Source of the DNA: Planctomycetaceae bacterium
Lineage (GTDB): Bacteria > Planctomycetota > Planctomycetia > Pirellulales > Pirellulaceae
Reading direction: 5' to 3'
Length of the DNA: 64,000 nucleotides
Assembly (NCBI GenBank): GCA_005778405.1
Contig: SXOA01000105.1
Coordinates: 1 to 64,000 of the forward strand
The notes beneath the pieces are model-generated. The model ran no database searches. It was not told where the DNA came from and was given only the letters and a program-made list of their open reading frames with translations. Every line of letters starts with the position of its first letter. Within the stretch, counting starts at the first letter, position 1. This document shows positions 49,640 to 59,057 of this stretch, one piece after another. The translations under genes and the position numbers were made by a program.

Positions 49640-52120
49640 ATGTCCGAAGAATTCGATCCGTACAAGGCCTGGCTGGATATCGAAAACAAGACCGCCAGCA
49701 CCACTCATTACAAGCTCCTAGGGCTTCCGGAGTTCGAAAGCGATAAGAACCGGATTACCGCTGCGGTGGACAAGGCAATTCGCAAGATTCGTTCGCAGCG
49801 GCCAGGCGAACACGCCGCCGAGTGGTCCAAAGTCTTGGACGAGTTGCAGGAAGTGAAGTCTGTTTTGCTCGATGACCAGAAAAAGAATGCTTACGATGAC
49901 GATTTACGGTTCGCCGATGAATTCGTGCGCGAGTTAGAAGGGGGGATGAAACGGGATCTCGCGGCGGCAGCGGTAGCGGCTTCGGCGGCTCCCAAGAAGA
50001 CCGATGCTCGGCCGATCAAGCAAGATCCTCGTTATCCTCCGGGCATGGCTCCCAAGGCCAATTCGCCTTCGCCGGTAGCAAAGTCAACAGAGGACGTGGA
50101 GTTGCGAATCGGGCCTGGGCCCAATCCGATCGAACGGAAGGATTCTCCGTTTTATCCGCCCTCGCGCCCCGCCGTCGATTGGACAAAGCCCCCTGCGCCG
50201 GAAGCAACTCCGGCACCTGTTACGCCAGCAGCGTTGGCTCCGACCTCAACGAACGATGTCCTGCCCCCTGGAGCAGCATCTTCACTTCCCGCCATTGCGC
50301 CGACAGTTGCGCCGCCAATGGATTCGCCTTCACCAATGCCGGGTTACTTTCCGCAAACCCCGAACTACTCTCCGCAGCAGCCAGCTCCTTTTCAACAGCC
50401 AGCGCCAACACATTATCAACCAACCGGATATCCCCAACAGCCTCCGGGCTATCCGCAGCAGGCCGCTCTCTACTCGCAACAGCCGAGTCCCTATTCGCAG
50501 CAACCTGCCTATCCCCAGCAGGCCACATACCCGCCGGCCTATTATCCGCCTCCTCCTGGCCAGGCACCGATGGCCGCCTATCCCATGTCGCAACCGGGAT
50601 ATGGCTACGGACCGCCGATGGCGCAACCCATGCCGCAGCCGATGGGCTACGGAACTCCAGGAGTGCCGGGGCATTACGGCGGTATGCCACCGATGGCCGC
50701 GCCGATTTATGGAACGCCGATGGCGATGCCGGTGGCACCCCCCGCGTATATGCAGCCGCCTCCAACGCCCGCGGCACTTGACCCGATGGCTCCTGTTGCC
50801 ATCCCCGGAACCGTAATGGCGGGTGGAATGACAAGCCCGGTACCTGTGGCCATGCCTTATGGTGCGCCTCCGGCCTCGGCCGCGATGCTGCAGCCGCCTT
50901 CGATGGCAATCCCCTTGGGAACGGCGGTCGCGACAGTAGAAGGGTCTCCGCCTGGTTCACCTTCGAACACAATCGCTACGGGCACGAGCGATGTCCCCGC
51001 CAAGGAAGTTCGCAGCAGTTCGGCGACGGCGGTCATGTTGGCGGCAAAGCGAGAAAAGAGTTCGCAGCAAACACTGCTGTTCGTCGGTTTGGGTGGATTG
51101 CTCTTGGTGGTCGTATCCGTGCTCGGCCTTTTTGCCATCAGCGGCAATTTTGGCAGGAGCCAAGTGGCGAACATTCCAGCCAACAATGGTGGCACCAATT
51201 CCCCTGCCGTAACGCCCGGCAATGCGCCTTCAAACACAGTTCGGCCGGTTTCTCCCGGGGTGCCAGTGAGTCCCCCCGTCAAGCCGCAGCAACCCAAGCC
51301 CGAGGAACCGGAAAAGACAAAAGTCCCCGAAGCCAAACCGACGACCGAGATGCCGGTCGAAACTAAGCCGGAACCGGCGAAACCTGAGCCAACCAAACCC
51401 GAACCCGCAAAACCAGAACCAACAAAGCCTGAGCCCCCGAAACCGGAGCCCAAGCCGGAAGCACCACCAGGCGAATTGCCTTCCCAGGCAGAGGTGCTAC
51501 AGCTTGGCAAGGCATTGCAAAGCGCCAAGGCCGCTGTTGGCGAATTCAATTTCGCGGAAGCGGATGTTGAGCTGGCCAAAGCGGAAAAGCTCGCCAAACT
51601 GCCGGAGCACCGGAACAAGCTGGCCCGCCTCAAGGAAGTGAAAGAGTATGTCAAACAGTTTCACGAACGCCTGGTGCAGGCTGCGACAGGGATGGAGGCG
51701 GCTGAGTCCTTCAAGATCGGCTCCAGCACCTTCGTGGGAATGGTGGATGCCGACCAGAAGCAGGTCATCCTCAAGATTGCCGGCCAGAGCAAGACTTATC
51801 AGTACAGCGATTTGCCTGTCCACCTGGCTGCCGCCCTCGCCGACATGAAGCTGGATGGGACCGACCCAGTGTCGCGCGTGGTGAAGGGGGCATATGTTGC
51901 CTGCAACAAAGCCTCCACCCCAACTCAGCTTACTTCGGCGAAGGAATGGTGGGATGAAGCGACCCTGGGAGGAGCCGACGTCAGCCATCTCATGCCATTC
52001 CTGACCGACTCGTACGACCTATCTAGAGATCTTGAAAACCTGAAGAAGGTCGATCCCGCGGCAAAGCCCGACGCGAAGGGAGCGCCGGACGCAAAGGCGA
52101 TTCTGGAAGGAAAGACCTAG
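49640..52120 (+). CDS. J-domain-like, Pro/Gln/Tyr-rich, one-TM protein
   Basis: The 826-residue product has an N-terminal J-like module (about 1-100): DPYKAWLDIE, HYKLLGLPEFESDKNRITAA, and SVLLDDQKKNAYDDDLR. The HPD tripeptide essential in DnaJ is missing. Residues about 200-430 are low-complexity Pro/Gln/Tyr/Met repeats (YPQQPPGYPQQ, YSQQPSPYSQQP). One TM (about 475-500: TLLFVGLGGLLLVVVSVLGL) follows, then a KPEP repeat stretch (about 545-615) and a globular C-terminal part. Such proteins are common in planctomycetes and possibly act as membrane-bound scaffolds; their function is not known. It is preceded by a small hairpin (49576-49599). Confidence 0.75.
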   Translation: MSEEFDPYKAWLDIENKTASTTHYKLLGLPEFESDKNRITAAVDKAIRKIRSQRPGEHAAEWSKVLDELQEVKSVLLDDQKKNAYDDDLRFADEFVRELEGGMKRDLAAAAVAASAAPKKTDARPIKQDPRYPPGMAPKANSPSPVAKSTEDVELRIGPGPNPIERKDSPFYPPSRPAVDWTKPPAPEATPAPVTPAALAPTSTNDVLPPGAASSLPAIAPTVAPPMDSPSPMPGYFPQTPNYSPQQPAPFQQPAPTHYQPTGYPQQPPGYPQQAALYSQQPSPYSQQPAYPQQATYPPAYYPPPPGQAPMAAYPMSQPGYGYGPPMAQPMPQPMGYGTPGVPGHYGGMPPMAAPIYGTPMAMPVAPPAYMQPPPTPAALDPMAPVAIPGTVMAGGMTSPVPVAMPYGAPPASAAMLQPPSMAIPLGTAVATVEGSPPGSPSNTIATGTSDVPAKEVRSSSATAVMLAAKREKSSQQTLLFVGLGGLLLVVVSVLGLFAISGNFGRSQVANIPANNGGTNSPAVTPGNAPSNTVRPVSPGVPVSPPVKPQQPKPEEPEKTKVPEAKPTTEMPVETKPEPAKPEPTKPEPAKPEPTKPEPPKPEPKPEAPPGELPSQAEVLQLGKALQSAKAAVGEFNFAEADVELAKAEKLAKLPEHRNKLARLKEVKEYVKQFHERLVQAATGMEAAESFKIGSSTFVGMVDADQKQVILKIAGQSKTYQYSDLPVHLAAALADMKLDGTDPVSRVVKGAYVACNKASTPTQLTSAKEWWDEATLGGADVSHLMPFLTDSYDLSRDLENLKKVDPAAKPDAKGAPDAKAILEGKT

Positions 52121-52129
52121 CAGCAAGGA

Positions 52130-52969
52130 CTAGGAGCTAGCCAGTGGAGGGGTCATGCTGAAGTCCGCAGGCGAAATGGGCAGCGGAAGCGGAGACTGCG
52201 GCTGCGCGAGAGGCTTTGCGACCGGCAGTTTGATAATAAAAGCCGTTCCCTTGCCGACGGTGGACTCCACGCGAATGCGGCCGTGATGCGCGTCGATGAT
52301 GGACTTACAAGTGGAAAGGCCCAGGCCGGTTCCCCCTTTACCGCTTTCGTCGGGCCCTTTCTTGGTCGTATAGAAACGGTCGAAAATTCGGGGCAGCTTC
52401 TCGGCGGAAATGCCGCTGCCCGTGTCGCGCACGGTCAAGTCCACCGTGCCGCTGGACTTGTCGTGGTCCAGCTTGATGAGCACGCGCCCGCCGCTGGGCA
52501 TCGCCTGGCGGGCGTTGATCAACAAGTTCAGCAGCACTTGCTGAATCTGGTTCCCATTCGCTAGCGCCTCCGGCACGGCGGAAATTTGCTGTTCCACGGA
52601 GATGCGATATTTGGATAACTCGCGCTCCAAGAGCACCAGGCACTCCTCGATGAGCTTCGCCAAATCCGTCGGCTCCAGCTCCCCGGAGCGGTTGCGGGCC
52701 ATGGCCAGGACACTGCCGGTGATTTTGGCTGCCCGCTGGCCGGCGTCGAGGATCTTTTGCAGGGCCTTGTCCCGCGTCGCTTCGTCCTTGTGCCGCAGCC
52801 CCAGCCGGGCATAGTTGAGGATGGTCATCAGCACGTTGTTGAACTCGTGGGTCGTTGTGCTGACGAGTTCCCCCAGGGCGGTCATTTTCTGCGCCTCAGC
52901 GAGTTGCTGCTCCAAAGCGGCAATTTGCTGAGCGGACGTAGGAGGCTGGGCCTGTGAAGCGCTGGTCAT
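52130..52969 (-). CDS. Orphan sensor histidine kinase without sensor domain
   Basis: The 279-residue cytoplasmic product has an N-terminal coiled coil (QQIAALEQQLAEAQKMTALG), then the H-box STTTHEFNNVLMTI with His41, an N-box (NQIQQVLLNLLINARQAM), and ATP-lid motifs DTGSGI and GGTGLGLSTCKSIID. It has no TM, PAS or HAMP region, so input must come from a partner protein. The H-box type (HEFNN) is that of NtrB-like kinases that serve NtrC-type regulators, which makes the regulator at 21443 a candidate partner. No response regulator is adjacent. ATG 52969 has a strong AAAGGGA site. Confidence 0.88.
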   Translation of the reverse strand: MTSASQAQPPTSAQQIAALEQQLAEAQKMTALGELVSTTTHEFNNVLMTILNYARLGLRHKDEATRDKALQKILDAGQRAAKITGSVLAMARNRSGELEPTDLAKLIEECLVLLERELSKYRISVEQQISAVPEALANGNQIQQVLLNLLINARQAMPSGGRVLIKLDHDKSSGTVDLTVRDTGSGISAEKLPRIFDRFYTTKKGPDESGKGGTGLGLSTCKSIIDAHHGRIRVESTVGKGTAFIIKLPVAKPLAQPQSPLPLPISPADFSMTPPLASS

Positions 52970-53079
52970 GCAATCCCTTTCTTTCCCGATATCGTCGAAA
53001 CGAACTGGCCCCCATCAGCGCCTCGCGTTATAATCCGCTCCCACAATCCGCCACGGACAGGCGACATGGAGAAGCTAGG

Positions 53080-53340
53080 ATGCATACCGTCGAAATGCTT
53101 GAGCGACTGCTGGCATTGGCCGGCCAGATGGGTTACGTCATTCGCCAGGAATGGCTGGGGGGGAGCGGCGGCGGCGAATGCCAGTTTGGCGGAAGGCGCT
53201 ACATCTTCGTGGACCTCGCCCTGAACGTCGTGGAGCAGCTGGACCAGGTAGCCGCCGTCCTGCGGAATGACCCCACGTTGCCACTTGCCAGACCGGCACC
53301 CGCATTGTTGTACGTTTTGGGGCTCAAACGGGCGGCATAG
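53080..53340 (+). CDS. Small hypothetical protein
   Basis: The 86-residue product starts at ATG 53080 (MHTVEMLERLLALAGQMGYV), with a GAAGCTAGG ribosome site and a TATAAT box at 53029-53034. The sequence has a helical start, a Gly-rich turn (LGGSGGGECQFGGRRYIFVD) and a helical end. It has the look of a small soluble protein conserved in planctomycetes, but I cannot name the family. It is divergent from the histidine kinase gene. Confidence 0.65.
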   Translation: MHTVEMLERLLALAGQMGYVIRQEWLGGSGGGECQFGGRRYIFVDLALNVVEQLDQVAAVLRNDPTLPLARPAPALLYVLGLKRAA

Positions 53341-53966
53341 ACGAGCTTGCTAGCAATCGCCTGTGCGCTCTGCGCAAACCCTGCCGATTCAGTGGTAGTT
53401 TGGCGGTCATTCCGGTCGTATCGCCCAATGAGACTATCAGGGCCGCCAAGTATTTTTTGGCGGCTGTGCAAGACTATTCGGAGACTTGGCCATGCTGGCC
53501 CATCGGATCGCCGCCCCCTTTTGCATGGCCAACCGCCTGGCGACTGGCTCGATCCGCGCTGACGAGCACATTTCTGACGATGACTTCGGCGGCGGGACAC
53601 AGATCGCGGCCGGCTGTTTTGTCGTTGGCATGGCTTTCTTTAGCGCCGGCATCGCCGCCAACAACCAAAGGCTGCTTCACAGAGCTCTGCACCCAAAATA
53701 GCGCCGCATTCAACGCGAAGTTTTTCGCAATGGACGCTACCGAATTACGTTGCGGCAGCATCCGATTTGGTGTGCAAAGCTATTAACCCTAGACCCCCTC
53801 TTGCAGGGGGCTTCTGGTCATGGCGGTATCGCCAGGATCGGCTGGTATCGTCGTTGCCGGCGGTATGCGAAACTTTGATGGGGACTGGTCCGTCTTAAGG
53901 GCTAGACTTGCGGAGTTATCTCGTCATTCGCTCCCGCGATTGGCGACAATGAAAAGGGTGCTCATC
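53341..53966. other. 626-bp stretch without a convincing gene
   Basis: Several short frames cross this region on both strands, none with a clear start site or recognisable protein. A CCCCCT-CTTGC-AGGGGG hairpin lies at 53794-53810. It could be a weak terminator, but only CTTCT follows. The region may be a decayed gene or regulatory space for the gene at 53967. Confidence 0.4.
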
Positions 53967-56063
53967 ATGGTCTATGGCATGCAAACACTTCGTCTCGCTT
54001 GTGTGGCGCTCGTACTCTCGCTGTCCGGTTTCGCGACTGCCGAGGATCCGGGGACGAACATTCCACTCAAACGCGTGGTGATGTTCAGTTCGGGGGTCGC
54101 GTTCTATGAACGAAACGGAGAGGTGGAGGGGAATGCTACGGTCGACCTGCGGTTCAACACGCGGGATGTCAACGACCTGCTCAAGAGCATGGTCCTGCAG
54201 GACGAAGGGGGTGGCAAGATTTCCACGGTCTCCTACGGCTCCAAAGATCCGATTACCCGAACGCTGCGGACCTTTACCATCGACCTCACGCACAGCCCGA
54301 CGCTGGCGGACCTGCTGGGGCAAATTCGTGGGGAGAAGATCGAACTCGATTCGCCCAAGATGAGCGGCATCATCATTGGCATTGAAAGGCGGAAGAAGCC
54401 CGCCGGGATGACTGAGACGGTCGAAGTCGAGTATCTCAACCTGCTCACCGAAGAAGGGCTGCGGAGCGTGCCGCTCGACGGAGTCGGCAAGATCAAGCTG
54501 GCGAACCCCAAGCTCGATACCGAGCTGCGGCAGGCGCTGCTGGTTTTGGCGATGGGGAAGTCGGTCGATAAGAAAAGCGTGACGCTGAACTTCACTGGCG
54601 CGGGAAAGCGGCCGGTGCGGGTCGGCTACATTCAAGAATCGCCGATTTGGAAAACGAGCTACCGACTGGTGCTGAGTGATGCAAAGCCGCTGTTGCAGGG
54701 CTGGGCGATTGTGGAGAACACGACTGAGGAAGATTGGGACAACGTGAACCTCACGTTGGTCAGTGGCCGTCCGATCTCCTTTGTGATGGACCTCTATCAG
54801 CCGATGTACATCGACCGCCCGGTGGTGCAGCAGGAGTTGTATGCTTCGCTGCGGCCGCGAACTTATGACCAGGATCTGGCGGAATCGGAGAACGAGTTTC
54901 GCAAAGCCGCGGGCAAGCCGATGGCGGGAGCGCCAGCAGCTCCCGCGAAAAAGCAACTCGCCGACCAGTTAGCAAAGCGGGAAACTGGCCTGGGTCTACA
55001 GCGGAATCGCGCGGCGGATGAGAAAGCAGCAGAACGCTTTTTGGAATCGGAAGCCAAGGGCCGCTTCGATCCCGGCGCGGTGGAATCGGTCGCTCAGGCC
55101 AGCGACGTCGGCGAGATGTTTCAGTACCGAATTGCCACTCCTGTCAAGCTAGGCCGACAGAAGAGCGCGATGCTGCCGATTGTCAATGATTCGGTCGAAG
55201 GGGAGAAAGTCTCCATTTACAACCCGGCTGTTCATGCCAAGCACCCGCTCAACGGCCTGAAACTGAAGAACAGCACCGACCTGCATCTGATGCAGGGGCC
55301 GATTACCGTGTTCGACGACGGGGCCTATGCCGGCGACGCCCAGATTCAGGATTTGCCGCCGAAAAGCGAGCGGCTGGTGAGCTATGCAATGGATTTGGAT
55401 ACCGAAGTTGCTCCGACGAGCACCGGCGAACCGGAGCAGCTCCTGGCGGTGAAGATCGCTCTCGGGAATATGCAGATCACCCGCAAGTACGGCCGGACGC
55501 AGTCGTATGTCATCAAGAACTCCGGGAAGAAGACCAAAAAAGTTCTCGTCGAATATCCGCTCGATACGCAATGGACGCTGCTGGAACCCAAGGATCCGAC
55601 CGAGAAGACCCGCGACCTGTATCGGCTTGCCGTTACTGCCGAGCCGGGCAAGCCCGCGAACCTCACCATCAAAGAGCAGCGAACCGCGGATGAATACCAG
55701 GCCCTGACCAACCTCGACGACGGCACGATCAACTTCTACATCAACGCCAAGGTTGTCAGCGACAAGGTGAAGGCTGCCCTAGTCGAAGTCATCAAGAAGA
55801 AGGCTGCCCAAGGACAATTGGTTGCCAAGCGGGCCGAGTTGGAGCGGCAGGTGAAGATCATCTTTGACGAGCAGGACCGCATCCGCCAGAACATGGCCCA
55901 GCTTCCCAAGGACAGCGATCTCTTCCGCCGCTACGTCACCAAATTCAACGAGCAGGAAGACAAGATCGACCAGCTTCGCGAGCAGATCAAAAGGGCCATC
56001 GCCGACGAGACGGCGGGGCGGGATGCTCTTAACAAGTTCTTGGTGGAACTGAATTTGACATAA
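53967..56063 (+). CDS. Exported DUF4139-like protein
   Basis: The 698-residue product has a signal peptide (QTLRLACVALVLSLSGFATA), then a beta-rich region starting PLKRVVMFSSGVAFYERNGE. The middle (about 240-300) has VRVGYIQESPIWKTSYRLVL and NVNLTLVSGRPISFVMDLYQ, the marks of DUF4139. The C-terminal part has SYAMDLDTEVAPTS, KKVLVEYPLDTQWTLLEPKD, then a coiled coil (LERQVKIIFDEQDRIRQNMA). DUF4139 proteins are exported and of unknown function. The ATG 53967 has an AAGGGTG site; the ATG at 53949 has none. The 3' end overlaps the opposite gene by 35 bp. Confidence 0.8.
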   Translation: MVYGMQTLRLACVALVLSLSGFATAEDPGTNIPLKRVVMFSSGVAFYERNGEVEGNATVDLRFNTRDVNDLLKSMVLQDEGGGKISTVSYGSKDPITRTLRTFTIDLTHSPTLADLLGQIRGEKIELDSPKMSGIIIGIERRKKPAGMTETVEVEYLNLLTEEGLRSVPLDGVGKIKLANPKLDTELRQALLVLAMGKSVDKKSVTLNFTGAGKRPVRVGYIQESPIWKTSYRLVLSDAKPLLQGWAIVENTTEEDWDNVNLTLVSGRPISFVMDLYQPMYIDRPVVQQELYASLRPRTYDQDLAESENEFRKAAGKPMAGAPAAPAKKQLADQLAKRETGLGLQRNRAADEKAAERFLESEAKGRFDPGAVESVAQASDVGEMFQYRIATPVKLGRQKSAMLPIVNDSVEGEKVSIYNPAVHAKHPLNGLKLKNSTDLHLMQGPITVFDDGAYAGDAQIQDLPPKSERLVSYAMDLDTEVAPTSTGEPEQLLAVKIALGNMQITRKYGRTQSYVIKNSGKKTKKVLVEYPLDTQWTLLEPKDPTEKTRDLYRLAVTAEPGKPANLTIKEQRTADEYQALTNLDDGTINFYINAKVVSDKVKAALVEVIKKKAAQGQLVAKRAELERQVKIIFDEQDRIRQNMAQLPKDSDLFRRYVTKFNEQEDKIDQLREQIKRAIADETAGRDALNKFLVELNLT

Positions 56064-56706
56064 GCACCTGGAGCTTCGCCAACTCGCGCCGCTGGGCGCG
56101 CAGTTCACGCAGCAGGAGGCATCCCCCAACCATTACGAATCCAAGCAGGAGAACATACAAAGGCTTCACGTCCGCAAACCATTTGTCGGACGGTCCGCGC
56201 TCCAGGTAGCCGGGACGGAGCAGGCCAAAACTGTACGATCCGGGATGACCCGACATCGGGGCACCCGACTCATCAGTTGCCTCGTATAGGTCGTCTGCGA
56301 CTTGCTTCAAGGCCTCAGGATTTGGGAATGATGCGAGTTGGATCTGGCCCATGGACATTATCTCCTCTGGTCGCCCGACGTCGTGGGAATGCGTGTCCCC
56401 CTGCGTTGTGAGTACGGGAATGGCACCGGATGGAAATGTGACTCTAGGAAACAGAACCCGTCTGTCCGCGGCTGTGCCCGCAACAAGGTCTCCATTGGCG
56501 TCGAGATGGAAATTGCCGTGACGAGTGTAGAGGGTCCGGTTGCAATTCTCGAGCTCGATCTGAAAATAGCCTTCGCCCATGATCGCGAGGTTGAGCGGCT
56601 TGCCGGTTTTGACAAGTCGGCCTTCGTTGCGGGCTAGGCAAAGGCCACCCAAGCAAACCGCCGTAATCGTGACCACGGCCAAGAGAGTCTGAAGCGAGAA
56701 CCTCAT
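56029..56706 (-). CDS. FlgG-like membrane-anchored protein
   Basis: The 225-residue product starts at ATG 56706 (MRFSLQTLLAVVTITAVCLG), a TM start common in planctomycete proteins. The central part copies flagellar rod/hook proteins: IMGEGYFQIELENCNRTLYT, then RHGNFHLDANGDLVAG, later GQIQLASFPNPEALKQVADD and LYEATDESGAP. FlgG/FlgE chains have these same blocks in this order. Here the chain is anchored by TMs at both ends (second: KPLYVLLLGFVMVGGCLLLR) and stands alone, with no flagellar gene nearby. It overlaps the DUF4139-like gene's end by 35 bp (convergent). I infer a rod-protein fold reused in the envelope. Confidence 0.72.
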   Translation of the reverse strand: MRFSLQTLLAVVTITAVCLGGLCLARNEGRLVKTGKPLNLAIMGEGYFQIELENCNRTLYTRHGNFHLDANGDLVAGTAADRRVLFPRVTFPSGAIPVLTTQGDTHSHDVGRPEEIMSMGQIQLASFPNPEALKQVADDLYEATDESGAPMSGHPGSYSFGLLRPGYLERGPSDKWFADVKPLYVLLLGFVMVGGCLLLRELRAQRRELAKLQVLMSNSVPPRTC

Positions 56707-56727
56707 TTTGACCTCTGACATGGATGC

Positions 56728-57315
56728 TTATTGCGGCGACGGCGGTTCCGCCTCGGCCCGCGGTTGTGCCACGCCGCGCGGCTGAAAGAGATTCAGCCCT
56801 TGCCCCGGATAGCCAACTTCCGCCGGCAATTCCGTCACCGTGGCATTGGGCTTCTGTGTCGCCGAGGCGGGAACGAGGGGCATGTATTGCCGACCGAGCG
56901 CATCGCGGCGGAGCCCTTCCGCTCGCGAACGCAGGGCGGCTTCGGGGACGATTTCCTGAGGGGCGAGTGTCACATCCACGATGCGCTCGTCGCGGATTTC
57001 GCGGCCCAGTAGATTCTCGGTGATAAAGTCGAGCGGCGGAATCTGGTACCACGGAGTGCGGAACTTGTGGTACAGAGTTTCCGTTTTATAGCCGTCCTTG
57101 ATCACCGTGACTTTGCGAGTGCCGTAGTAGACATAGCCGGTGGAACAGGGAGTGGTGCCGACTTCCTGGTCATCCACAAAGACCTGAGCGCCGGGGGGAT
57201 TGGTGCGAATCGTCATCCGCCGGCGGACGCAGCCCGTCGACGAAAGCAGGGCCAGCGCGCAGAGGAGCATTAACAGGAATGGCTTGCGCGCGGAATTGAA
57301 GTGGCAATAGTCCAT
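56728..57315 (-). CDS. PEGA-domain lipoprotein
   Basis: The 195-residue product has signal peptide and lipobox LLSSTGC with Cys29 as lipidation site. A PEGA domain follows (about 33-75: MTIRTNPPGAQVFVDDQEVG, TTPCSTGYVYYGTRKVTVIK, DGYKTET). The C-terminal half is polar and Pro-rich (LPAEVGYPGQGLNLFQPRG). PEGA domains are beta folds in surface proteins, thought to bind other envelope partners. It lies 21 bp upstream of the FlgG-like gene on the same strand and is probably co-transcribed with it. Lipidation would need LspA, encoded at 59564. Confidence 0.82.
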   Translation of the reverse strand: MDYCHFNSARKPFLLMLLCALALLSSTGCVRRRMTIRTNPPGAQVFVDDQEVGTTPCSTGYVYYGTRKVTVIKDGYKTETLYHKFRTPWYQIPPLDFITENLLGREIRDERIVDVTLAPQEIVPEAALRSRAEGLRRDALGRQYMPLVPASATQKPNATVTELPAEVGYPGQGLNLFQPRGVAQPRAEAEPPSPQ

Positions 57316-57590
57316 GATGGAATCGAGAAAATCCCAAGGAGACGGGCGGGAGTATAGAAACCACTCCGGCTTCCGCCCAGAGAGAAATCGTGATCTCTAG
57401 GGTGTTTCGAAGGGATAGGCGATGATGGGCTGGTTGCGGTTTCCTTCGCGGGCGCTTCGGCCTGGTGTCTGGGGCTGTTGCCTTGAGTCAGTCTTACTCT
57501 TGACTCCACAAGGGGTTAGAATAGGGTTAAGCAGGGTGAACCGGGAAATCCCAATCAGGCGGGGGCCTTCAAACAACTCTCCAAGGGCTT

Positions 57591-58886
57591 GTGGCTGCGG
57601 TGAATTACTCGACTTGCCTCCAGGTGGCGGCTATCACCGACATTGGAATGCGGAGGACCACGAACCAGGATTCCCATGCCCTGGTCGTGGCCGATACCGC
57701 CGAGCTGTGGCAGGCGCGCGGCCATTTTCTGATGGTGGCCGATGGCATGGGGGCTCATGCTGCCGGCGAACTAGCTAGCAAGCTGGCGGCAGACGGCATC
57801 CCGCACCTCTATCACAAGTATCGGGATCTCTCTCCGCCGGAGGCGCTGGAAAAGGCGATTCGCGAGACCAATTCGGAGGTCCATCGACGGGGCATGGCGA
57901 ACCCCGATTTCCATAACATGGGAACGACGTGCAGCGTGCTGGTTCTGCTGCCGCAGGGAGCGATGGCCGCCCACATCGGCGACAGCCGCGTCTATCGCTT
58001 GCGGGGGAATCAACTGCATCAACTGACATTCGACCACAGCCTGCAATGGGAATTGCGAGCTTCCGGCCAACTTCCGCCGGGGAGCGACATTGCGGCAACG
58101 GTTCCCAAGAATGTGATTACCCGTTCACTCGGGCCTAATGCGAACGTGCAGATTGATTTGGAAGGGCCCTGGCCGATCGAACTGGGAGACGTGTATTTGC
58201 TGTGCAGCGACGGCCTGACGGGGAAGGTGGAGGATCATGAGCTCGGACCCATCCTGGGGGCGCTCCCCGCGGATGAAGCGGCTCGGGTGCTGGTGGACCT
58301 GGCGAATCTGCGAGGCGGACCGGACAATTGCACGATCCTAATTGCCAAGGTGGTGAAAGAGGAGATGACGACGACTTCCAGTACCGCTCCGCCGCTCACC
58401 GTGGGTGCGGCCAAAAGCAAGAAGGGTGTTCATCCCGCTGTTTGGATTGGAGCCGGCGTTGCGGCCTTGGCGGCGATTTTTGTCCTGATGATGAACTGGT
58501 ACATTCCGGCGGCAGTCCTGGCGGCCTTGGCCTTGGTAACGGGCGGTGTTGGCCTGGCGCAGCACTTCGGCATGGGCGGCGGTGTTACCTTGGAAGCAGG
58601 CCGCCATTTGGGAAAGGGACCATACACCGCGACCGCCTGTTCCCCCGGTCATGAGTTCATCAGCAAGCTGGCCGAGGTCATCGAAGAGCTGCGCGAAGCC
58701 GCTCGCGATGCCCACTGGAACATCGATTGGCGGACGTTCGACGAATACTGCAACAAGGCCCAGGCCGCCGACGAGCGGAAGAACTATGTTGAAGGGGTCC
58801 GTGAATTCTGTCGCGGCATCAGCTTCATGATGAAAGAGCTGCGGAGCCAGGGGACGCGGAAATCGGATTCGACGATTCAGTATTGA
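57591..58886 (+). CDS. PP2C-family Ser/Thr protein phosphatase with membrane anchor
   Basis: The 431-residue product starts at GTG 57591 (AAGGG site). PP2C motifs: TNQDSHALVV (residues about 24-33), VADGMGAHAAGE (metal Asp), GTTCSVLVL, HIGDSRVYRLRG, CSDGLTG and GGPDNCTILI. It should remove phosphate from Ser/Thr and so act opposite Hanks-type kinases such as the one at 33600. Two TM segments (about 285-330: HPAVWIGAGVAALAAIFVLM; YIPAAVLAALALVTGGVGLA) follow, then a cytoplasmic helical tail. No kinase is adjacent. Confidence 0.88.
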   Translation: MAAVNYSTCLQVAAITDIGMRRTTNQDSHALVVADTAELWQARGHFLMVADGMGAHAAGELASKLAADGIPHLYHKYRDLSPPEALEKAIRETNSEVHRRGMANPDFHNMGTTCSVLVLLPQGAMAAHIGDSRVYRLRGNQLHQLTFDHSLQWELRASGQLPPGSDIAATVPKNVITRSLGPNANVQIDLEGPWPIELGDVYLLCSDGLTGKVEDHELGPILGALPADEAARVLVDLANLRGGPDNCTILIAKVVKEEMTTTSSTAPPLTVGAAKSKKGVHPAVWIGAGVAALAAIFVLMMNWYIPAAVLAALALVTGGVGLAQHFGMGGGVTLEAGRHLGKGPYTATACSPGHEFISKLAEVIEELREAARDAHWNIDWRTFDEYCNKAQAADERKNYVEGVREFCRGISFMMKELRSQGTRKSDSTIQY

Positions 58887-59027
58887 CGGTACTGCTCCAG
58901 CCGCACAGCAAGTCCATCTTGCCCAATGTGTCAATTTCTCTTGACATTGCCCCGTGCTTGAAGGCTGATTAGCTGATTCTTCACGCCGTTTTCTCGAAAA
59001 ACAGTTGCATTTGGCATTGCTACCCAT

Positions 59028-59057
59028 TTGACCATGTGGACTTAAGCAAATTATAAT
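59028..59057 (+). promoter_or_regulatory. Sigma-70 promoter for the DksA-like/lspA pair
   Basis: TTGACC (59028-59033) and TATAAT (59052-59057) are 18 bp apart, the closest match to the housekeeping consensus in the window. It lies 110 nt before ATG 59167. A TGTCAA-TTTCTC-TTGACA hairpin (about 58925-58947) lies between it and the phosphatase gene. Confidence 0.65.

Noticed and set aside
53474-53761. 95-codon minus-strand frame in the gap before the DUF4139-like gene
   Set aside because: No ribosome site or recognisable sequence, and competing frames of similar length exist on the other strand.
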